Positions 6,713 to 10,997 of a stretch of DNA of 10,997 bases are shown here, piece after piece. The notes under the pieces are model-generated. The model was not told the origin of the DNA and ran no database searches. It saw only the letters and a list, made by a program, of their open reading frames with translations. Origin of the DNA: JBFLYE01 sp040756715 [NCBI: bacterium] (lineage in GTDB: Bacteria; UBA9089; UBA9088); contig JBFLYE010000047.1 in NCBI GenBank assembly GCA_040756715.1, positions 1-10,997 of the forward strand, written 5' to 3'. Each line of letters starts with the position of its first letter. The first letter of the stretch is position 1. Both the position numbers and the translations under genes were made by a program.

Positions 6713-6853
6713 ATGGGAATTAAGGAGATAATTGAAATAGCATTATTGGTTGTGGCTATCGTAGTTGTTTATAAGACACAAAAATCCCTCAATAGAAGGG
6801 AGAAAAAGATTGATGAAATAATCAACACAATTAGTCAATTAGCAAAGAGCTAA
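6713..6853 (+). CDS. small single-span membrane protein (46 aa)
   Basis: A 46-codon frame from ATG 6713 to TAA 6851-6853, with a strong AGGAGG (6701-6706) six bases ahead, inside the end of the preceding small gene. The protein has a short acidic N-terminus, one hydrophobic span (about 8-20, EIALLVVAIVVVY) and a basic-to-amphipathic tail (KTQKSLNRREKKIDEIINTISQLAKS). Its plan matches the 56-aa protein before it (span first, charged helix after), suggesting the two act together, perhaps as partners in one membrane. It is followed 15 bases later by the PorV/PorQ gene, with a GAGGAGG site between. The well-placed ribosome-binding site makes translation likely. Function unknown. Confidence 0.7.
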   Translation: MGIKEIIEIALLVVAIVVVYKTQKSLNRREKKIDEIINTISQLAKS

Positions 6854-6867
6854 GAGGAGGTAAAAAG

Positions 6868-7776
6868 ATGAAAAAGCTATTTTTGGTAGCAGTTTTAGGG
6901 TTAGTAGGGAGCGTGAGCTTTGCTAAGGAAGCCGGCAAAACCGCTTTTGCCTTCCTAAAGCTTGGACAGGGTGCTAGAGTAAATGGAATGGGTGAGGCAT
7001 TTGTTGGCTTAGCCGATGACATAAATGCCCTTTATTGGAATCCAGCCGGTCTTTCTCAATTAAATGATAGAGAGGCATCCTTTATGTTCCTTAAGCCATT
7101 TTCTGAGATCTCTGGCTTAGGCTATGGCTATCTATCAGGTGTTTTTCCCACCCATAAGGCAATATTTGCCACATCTATCTCTTACCTTGACTATGGAAAA
7201 GAAGACAAATACGATGCAAGTGCAAATCCAGAGGGAACCTGGGATGCCTGTGATCTCTCCCTTTCCTTTGGTCTGGGTGGAAAAATGCCCGATGAAAACA
7301 TTGCTTTAGGCTTATCCCTTAAGGCAATCTATGGAGAAATAGATAATAGCGATGCCTACGGATTCTGTTGTGATGCGGGAATGCTCTATAAACCAAAGAT
7401 TAAAGGAATGAAAATCGGTGCGGTAATAAAAAACATCGGCACAAGGATAAAGTTTGAAAAGGAATCAGATCCCCTTCCTTTAAGCTTAAAACTTGGTCTT
7501 TCCTATCTTCTTCCCAAAACCCTTGCCCCCATTACCATTGTTTTAGATGGAACCCTTTCCAATGACAACGACCCCTACATAAACATCGGTGGAGAATATG
7601 ATTATAGAAAGGCATTGGCAATAAGGCTTGGCTTTAAATCAGGTTCCCAAGACGAAGGCTCAGGTTTAACCACTGGCTTTGGCATCAAACAAAAGAGATT
7701 CTCCTTCGACTTTGCCTTCCAACCATCTGGAGAGCTTGGAAATTCCTACTTTGTCTCTTTGTCTTCAAAATATTAA
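6868..7776 (+). CDS. PorV/PorQ family outer-membrane beta-barrel protein
   Basis: The product is 302 aa, starting at ATG 6868 after GAGGAGG (6854-6860). A signal peptide is clear: MKK, a hydrophobic core, and a likely cleavage after SVSFA (residue 19). The mature N-terminus has the family signature, FLKLGQGARVNGMGEAFVGL (29-48), continuing ADDINALYWNPAGL to residue 62. In PorV/PorQ and FadL-like barrels this segment forms the plug-like start. The rest alternates polar and hydrophobic residues in amphipathic strands and ends in an aromatic residue (FVSLSSKY), as outer-membrane proteins do. PorV in Bacteroidetes belongs to type IX secretion, but many diderm phyla carry members of unknown role, and nothing else of that system is visible here. 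It lies behind two micro-membrane proteins under one promoter. Confidence 0.88.
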   Translation: MKKLFLVAVLGLVGSVSFAKEAGKTAFAFLKLGQGARVNGMGEAFVGLADDINALYWNPAGLSQLNDREASFMFLKPFSEISGLGYGYLSGVFPTHKAIFATSISYLDYGKEDKYDASANPEGTWDACDLSLSFGLGGKMPDENIALGLSLKAIYGEIDNSDAYGFCCDAGMLYKPKIKGMKIGAVIKNIGTRIKFEKESDPLPLSLKLGLSYLLPKTLAPITIVLDGTLSNDNDPYINIGGEYDYRKALAIRLGFKSGSQDEGSGLTTGFGIKQKRFSFDFAFQPSGELGNSYFVSLSSKY

Positions 7777-8062
7777 GCTTACCCCATTTCAGAAAAGGGT
7801 CTATAAGGCTGTCTTATCTATTCCAAAAGGAGAAACAAGAACATACGAATGGGTTGCCCAAAGAATAGGAAATCCAAAGGCAGCCAGGGCGGTGGGAAAT
7901 GCCCTTTCAAAAAATCCTTGCCCAATTATCATTCCTTGTCATAGAATAATAAGAAAGAACGGGAAATTAGGGGGATATATTAGGGGCAAGGAAGAGAAAA
8001 TGGCTCTTTTAAAGAAAGAAGAAGCGCCTGTAGCTCAGTATGGAAGAGCGGCGGTTTCCTAA
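7736..8062 (+). CDS. ogt: short methylated-DNA--[protein]-cysteine S-methyltransferase (DNA-binding/active-site domain only)
   Basis: The protein is about 108 aa, consisting of the C-terminal MGMT domain alone. It removes alkyl groups from O6-alkylguanine by transfer to its own cysteine. FQKRVYKAVLSIPKGETRTY starts the domain; the arginine-finger helix region is NPKAARAVGNAL; the active site is PCHR (Cys at residue 68 from this start). GKLGGYIRG and KMALLKKE close the domain. The family's N-terminal domain is missing. No ATG is available: TTG codons at 7679, 7712, 7736 and 7751 are in frame, and 7736 was chosen because GGAG lies just upstream, although 7751 is equally possible. The gene overlaps the end of the PorV/PorQ gene. 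The frame has no stop before the tRNA: its last 12 codons and TAA (8060-8062) lie inside tRNA-Arg(CCU). Confidence 0.82.
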   Translation: MEIPTLSLCLQNIKLTPFQKRVYKAVLSIPKGETRTYEWVAQRIGNPKAARAVGNALSKNPCPIIIPCHRIIRKNGKLGGYIRGKEEKMALLKKEEAPVAQYGRAAVS

Positions 8063-8099
8063 ACCGTGTCTGCCGTAGGTTCAAGTCCTATCAGGCGCA
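8024..8099 (+). tRNA. tRNA-Arg (anticodon CCU)
   Basis: A 76-nt cloverleaf. The acceptor arm GCGCCTG (8024-8030) pairs fully with CAGGCGC (8092-8098), with discriminator A8099. The D arm is GCTC/GAGC, the anticodon stem GCGGT/ACCGT with loop TTCCTAA and anticodon CCT at 8058-8060, and the T arm GTAGG/CCTAT with loop TTCAAGT. It reads AGG, the arginine codon used most in these genes, so it should be in high demand. CCA is not encoded. Its 5' half doubles as the end of the alkyltransferase reading frame, whose stop codon TAA falls across the anticodon loop. No separate promoter is evident, so it is probably released from the PorV/ogt transcript. Confidence 0.95.
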
Positions 8100-8113
8100 A
8101 AAACAGCATCATT

Positions 8114-8172
8114 GTTTTCCTTAAGATTATCTAAATACATACATTTTATAAAGCGTTATGGAATTAACTATA
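8114..8172 (+). repeat. 59-bp inverted repeat, left copy
   Basis: This stretch is the reverse complement of 10904-10962 at 57 of 59 positions; weaker similarity continues a further 10-15 bases on the side facing the enclosed genes. It lies 14 bases after tRNA-Arg(CCU) and ends 22 bases before the end of ftsH. Within it, reading rightward, TTATAA (8146-8151) and TATAGT (8169-8174) are 17 bases apart, a degraded version of the promoter-like pair in the right copy. No coding sequence is evident in it. Confidence 0.95.
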
Positions 8173-8194
8173 GTGATGTTTTGCATTTTATTTC

Positions 8195-9994
8195 CTATCC
8201 TTTGAGAATTTCATTTATATTGTCTGCCTCAAGAATCTCTTTTTCAATAAGGGATTGGGTTAGCTTTTCAAGTTTTTCTCTATTTTCACAGATAATCTTT
8301 GATGCGCGGGTATATGAATCCCTGACAATCTTTTCAATCTCCCTATCTATCTTTCCTGCAATCTCCTCACTATAATTCTTCTCTTTAAGAAAATCCCTTC
8401 CTAAAAATACCTCCTCATGCCTTCTTCCAAAGGTCAAAGGTCCAAGCTCAGACATTCCATATTCACAGACCATCTTCCTGGCAAGCTCGGTTGCCTTTTC
8501 CAAGTCATTCTGAGCTCCAGTGGTTATATCAGAAAACACAGCCTCCTCTGCACACCTTCCACCCAGAAGAACAGCCATCCTATCCAAAAGCTCTCCCTTT
8601 GTTACAATATACCTATCCTCAACAGGAAGCTGAAGGGTATAGCCCAATGCAGATACACCCCTTGGCATAATGGAGATTTTGTGAACAGGGTCAGAGCCTG
8701 GGATAAAATGGGAAACCAGGGCATGGCCTGCCTCATGACAGGCAACAATCCTTTTCTCCTTTTCTGAGATTAGCCTGCTCCTCCTTTCAGGTCCTGCAAT
8801 GACCCTGTCTATTGATTCCTCAAGCTCGCTTATGGTTATTCTCCTTTTCTTTCTCCTTGCCGCAAGTAAGGCTGCCTCATTTATAAGATTGGCAAGGTCT
8901 GAGCCAACAAAACCAGGCGTTCTCCTTGCTAGAACCTTAAAGTCTATCCCTTTTGCAAATCGCTTTCCCTTTGCATGAACCTTCAGTATTCCTTCCCTGG
9001 CGATAATATCTGGTGCATCAACCACAATATGCCTGTCAAATCTTCCTGGACGAAGCAAGGCGGGGTCTAGGACATCGGGTCTATTAGTTGCGGCAATAAC
9101 AATCAAGCCATCATGGCTATGAAAACCATCCATTCCAACCAGCAATTGATTTAGGGTTTGCTCCCTCTCATCATGACCTCCACCCAGACCAGCTCCCCTC
9201 TGCCTTCCCACTGCATCTATTTCATCAATGAATATAATACAGGGTGTATGCTTTCTTCCCTGTTCAAACAAATCCCTAACCCTTGCTGCACCAACACCAA
9301 CAAAGATTTCAACAAAATCAGAGCCAGAAACAGAGAAGAATTTAACACCTGCCTCTCCAGCCACTGCCTTTGCTAATAAGGTCTTTCCTGTTCCCGGAGG
9401 GCCTACAAGCAAAATGCCCTTTGGAATCCTTGCCCCCAATTTCTGAAACCTCTTTGGGTCTTTTAAAAACTCAATTATCTCAACCAGTTCCTGCTTTGCC
9501 TCCTCAACCCCTGCAACATCCTTAAATGTTATAGATTCCTCTGTCTTTGCAAATAGCTTTGCCCTTGATCTGGTAAATGAAAATGGATTCTCTCCACCTG
9601 GTCCCCTTACATTTCTAAATAAGAGAAACCAGAAGATAAAGATAAAAAAGATTGTGGGAATAACCGTCTGCCAAAAAAAGTTAATGAATGAGTGAAAGGG
9701 GGATATATCCTCTCCTTTAAAGCTGACATTGTTTTCCTTAAGAAAGTTTATAAGGTTTTCATCCTTGTAGGGAATCTGGGTTGTAAATAGGGAAACCTTT
9801 TTTCCAGAAACAATCTTTCCCTTAATCTGGCTATCAATAATAATTACTTCGGGAATTACCCCCTTTTCTACGGATTTTAAGAAATCGGAATATGGGATAA
9901 TTTCTGGTTTCTCTGGAATTTCTATCTTTGTATTATAAAAAATAAGGATGATGATAGCTATCCCAAATGACCATAATAATATTTTCTTAAGCAT
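8195..9994 (-). CDS. ftsH: ATP-dependent zinc metalloprotease FtsH
   Basis: The product is 599 aa, normal for this membrane-anchored AAA+ protease of the inner membrane. It degrades misassembled membrane proteins and regulators; in E. coli it controls LPS synthesis by degrading LpxC. Two spans (about 5-21 and 109-127) flank a periplasmic domain. The AAA module has Walker A GPPGTGKT (198-205), the pore motif FVG (231-233), Walker B IIFIDEID (253-260) and the second region of homology with [19 protein letters not shown]. The protease has zinc motif HEAGH (420-424), and an Asp in [11 protein letters not shown] is the expected third ligand. All catalytic residues are present. The minus-strand ATG at 9994 has only a weak AAAGG upstream. 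It lies 32 bases after lpxI, presumably in one transcript. Confidence 0.97.
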   Translation of the reverse strand: MLKKILLWSFGIAIIILIFYNTKIEIPEKPEIIPYSDFLKSVEKGVIPEVIIIDSQIKGKIVSGKKVSLFTTQIPYKDENLINFLKENNVSFKGEDISPFHSFINFFWQTVIPTIFFIFIFWFLLFRNVRGPGGENPFSFTRSRAKLFAKTEESITFKDVAGVEEAKQELVEIIEFLKDPKRFQKLGARIPKGILLVGPPGTGKTLLAKAVAGEAGVKFFSVSGSDFVEIFVGVGAARVRDLFEQGRKHTPCIIFIDEIDAVGRQRGAGLGGGHDEREQTLNQLLVGMDGFHSHDGLIVIAATNRPDVLDPALLRPGRFDRHIVVDAPDIIAREGILKVHAKGKRFAKGIDFKVLARRTPGFVGSDLANLINEAALLAARRKKRRITISELEESIDRVIAGPERRSRLISEKEKRIVACHEAGHALVSHFIPGSDPVHKISIMPRGVSALGYTLQLPVEDRYIVTKGELLDRMAVLLGGRCAEEAVFSDITTGAQNDLEKATELARKMVCEYGMSELGPLTFGRRHEEVFLGRDFLKEKNYSEEIAGKIDREIEKIVRDSYTRASKIICENREKLEKLTQSLIEKEILEADNINEILKG

Positions 9995-10026
9995 AAAAAA
10001 ATTTTACCTTTTTAAGCTGGATAAAG

Positions 10027-10707
10027 TCAAACACCAACCACAGATATTCTGCTTTTTTCTGCAAGCTCTAATGTCTTTGGCAGAATAATCACAATATTGT
10101 TTTTTATTGCTAATGCGGTTGCATTTGCTTTTTTCATTACCATAATTGTTTCTTCGCCAATAACAGGAATCTCCCTTCCTTTTTTTCCATACTTTACAAC
10201 CACAAAGCCATCGGTTATCTTTCCTGCCCTCTTTATTGTCTCATTGGTTCCCTCTAAGCCTTCAACAGAAATTATAATTCCATCCTTTATGCAGACGCTT
10301 TGGCCTATTCCAAGAGAATTTATTTTCTTTGCGACAATTAGCCCCTTTTCTATATCCTCCATTTCATCTTTGCTTGGTTTGCAAGGTGTAAGAGGCCCCT
10401 TTTTTGCAAGATATGAAGAAAGATACCTTCTCTGGTTCAATACCCTTATCCCCTCTTTCTCAAATCGGCTTGATATGTATTTTATAATGCTATCATCATC
10501 CTTTTTTGGAAAAAATTCCTTTGTTTTATAGAGCATTGCCTTTTCAAACTTACCTGCAAATATAACCCTTTTTATCCCTTTGTTTTTAAGAAGACAAATT
10601 ATCTCATCAATATCTGATTTAAGTGGAAGCTTAACAAGAATAGATTTTTTTATCTTCTCCTTAAGAAGCTTAGAAATTCCTCCCCCTCCTTCAATAATGG
10701 CAATCAT
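10027..10707 (-). CDS. lpxI: LpxI-like UDP-2,3-diacylglucosamine pyrophosphatase (DUF1009)
   Basis: The product is 226 aa, shorter than typical LpxI (about 270-280). LpxI hydrolyses UDP-2,3-diacylglucosamine to lipid X plus UMP, the fourth step of lipid A synthesis, replacing LpxH in many bacteria. Recognisable parts are the N-terminal IAIIEGGGGISKLL (2-15), GIKRVIFAGKFEK (44-56), the C-terminal core GIGQSVCIKDGIIISVEGLE (133-152) followed by GTNETIKRAG, and VKYGKKGREIPVIGEETI (171-188). In the last, the family's usual Lys-Pro-x-Gln-Asp stretch is reduced and changed. The start ATG at 10707 follows GAGGGA by about ten bases. It precedes ftsH; since FtsH controls lipid A synthesis in E. coli, the pairing is sensible. 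The family call is good; full activity is less certain. Confidence 0.85.
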   Translation of the reverse strand: MIAIIEGGGGISKLLKEKIKKSILVKLPLKSDIDEIICLLKNKGIKRVIFAGKFEKAMLYKTKEFFPKKDDDSIIKYISSRFEKEGIRVLNQRRYLSSYLAKKGPLTPCKPSKDEMEDIEKGLIVAKKINSLGIGQSVCIKDGIIISVEGLEGTNETIKRAGKITDGFVVVKYGKKGREIPVIGEETIMVMKKANATALAIKNNIVIILPKTLELAEKSRISVVGV

Positions 10708-10752
10708 TTATAGTATCTTCCCTCACTTAGTGCAAAAATAGATAGGGCGTGT

Positions 10753-10821
10753 TTAGCTGTTTAAAAATTCATCCACTATGACTGGTGCCCTGCTGCCCTT
10801 TTTTCGGGAGGCATCCCTCAT
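10753..10821 (-). CDS. 22-codon small reading frame upstream of lpxI
   Basis: On the minus strand an ATG (10821) is preceded by AAAGGAG with 7 bases of spacing, an ideal start signal, and followed by 21 further codons to TAA (10753-10755). The peptide is basic at first (RDASRKKGSRAP) and hydrophobic/acidic at the end (VIVDEFLNS); it has no membrane span or signal. It stops 45 bases before lpxI. It might be a real micro-protein, a leader peptide regulating lpxI-ftsH, or the start of a gene lost at the repeat junction. I do not recognise it. Confidence 0.45.
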   Translation of the reverse strand: MRDASRKKGSRAPVIVDEFLNS

Positions 10822-10832
10822 TTTAAATCTCC

Positions 10833-10865
10833 TTTATCTGCCCACTAACTAATAGAGCAGATAAA
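10833..10865 (-). promoter_or_regulatory. hairpin in the leader of the minus-strand transcript
   Basis: TTTATCTGC (10833-10841) and GCAGATAAA (10857-10865) form a perfect 9-bp stem with a 15-base loop. Read on the minus strand, the stem's second arm ends in the first bases of the AAAGGAG site of the 22-codon frame, so folding could partly hide that site. No T-run follows on that strand, so it is not an intrinsic terminator. Confidence 0.6.
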
Positions 10866-10901
10866 AAAATTGTATCTTTCTCAAAACGAGCTAAACATAT
10901 A

Positions 10902-10930
10902 TTTATAGTTAATTCCATAACGCTTTACAA
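10902..10930 (-). promoter_or_regulatory. putative promoter for lpxI-ftsH, inside the right inverted-repeat copy
   Basis: On the minus strand, TTGTAA (10925-10930) and TATAAA (10902-10907) are 17 bases apart: 4/6 and 5/6 matches to the sigma70 boxes. Transcription would begin near 10895, pass the hairpin, then the 22-codon frame, lpxI and ftsH. The only base difference between the repeat copies in the -35 box turns TTG into TTA in the left copy. Confidence 0.5.
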
Positions 10931-10962
10931 AATGTATGTGTTTAGATAATCTTAAGGAAAAC
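10904..10962 (-). repeat. 59-bp inverted repeat, right copy
   Basis: Reverse complement of 8114-8172 with two mismatches in 59. Together the copies enclose exactly the minus-strand genes of the window (ftsH, lpxI, the small frame). No transposase or recombinase is inside or next to the pair, and no short target duplication could be identified outside the copies. Confidence 0.95.
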
Positions 10963-10974
10963 TTTATAAAATTA

Positions 10975-10997
10975 TGAATTTTGAATGTTGAATTTTG
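10975..10997 (+). repeat. short AT-rich direct repeat at window end
   Basis: TGAATTTTG occurs at 10975-10983 and 10989-10997, 14 bases apart. It looks like the start of a low-complexity tandem repeat that continues beyond the window. Confidence 0.45.

Noticed and set aside
8100-8118. AAAACA...TGTTTT inverted repeat after tRNA-Arg(CCU) as a terminator
   Set aside because: The stem is six weak, mostly A-T pairs and overlaps the start of the 59-bp repeat; too unstable to support a terminator call.
10097-10531. Plus-strand 144-codon open frame opposite lpxI
   Set aside because: Composition mirrors the lpxI codons on the other strand; no ribosome-binding site and no recognisable motif.
8114-10962. 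Inverted repeat as the ends of an insertion sequence
   Set aside because: The enclosed genes are ftsH and lpxI with no transposase, and no target-site duplication is visible outside the copies.

Overview
The window is about 11 kb of AT-rich bacterial chromosome. It encodes both halves of the ADP-heptose pathway enzyme (rfaE1, rfaE2), an LpxI-type lipid A enzyme, a PorV/PorQ-family outer-membrane barrel protein and FtsH, so the organism is almost certainly a diderm with lipopolysaccharide. Arginine is written mostly as AGG/AGA, genes overlap by 4-8 bases, and several proteins diverge from the usual family pattern (HPr kinase, LpxI). This looks like an uncultured or candidate-phylum bacterium, but the sequence alone does not let me name the phylum.

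Layout. Bases 2-2156 (+) are a tightly coupled block: the 3' end of panB, rfaE1, rfaE2 and a membrane protein resembling the Yip1 family. At 2182-2210 a near-perfect sigma70 promoter opens a second transcript: tRNA-Arg(UCG), hprK, pheA, a PsiE-like membrane protein, dnaX and ybaB, all overlapping or abutting after hprK. A short gene-free spacer with a GC-rich hairpin (6374-6500) leads to a third promoter (6501-6529). It drives two tiny single-membrane-span proteins, the PorV/PorQ protein, a short O6-alkylguanine-DNA alkyltransferase and tRNA-Arg(CCU). The alkyltransferase frame has no stop of its own before it enters the tRNA gene. Bases 8195-10821 carry the only minus-strand genes: a 22-codon reading frame, lpxI and ftsH.

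The minus-strand segment is bracketed by a 59-bp inverted repeat (57/59 identical, at 8114-8172 and 10904-10962), and the right copy holds a promoter-like sequence aimed at lpxI-ftsH. This suggests a segment that has been, or still can be, inverted. Other points worth a look are an 8-bp tandem repeat inside dnaX at the end of the clamp-loader core, where losing or gaining one unit would truncate the protein to a gamma-like form; a near-leaderless pair of micro-membrane proteins ahead of the barrel gene; and an HPr kinase with substitutions at conserved active-site positions.

Functionally, the window combines envelope construction (heptose, lipid A, outer-membrane barrel, FtsH quality control) with housekeeping (pantothenate, phenylalanine, replication clamp loader, DNA repair, tRNAs). 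I see no CRISPR array, insertion sequence with a transposase, or prophage.
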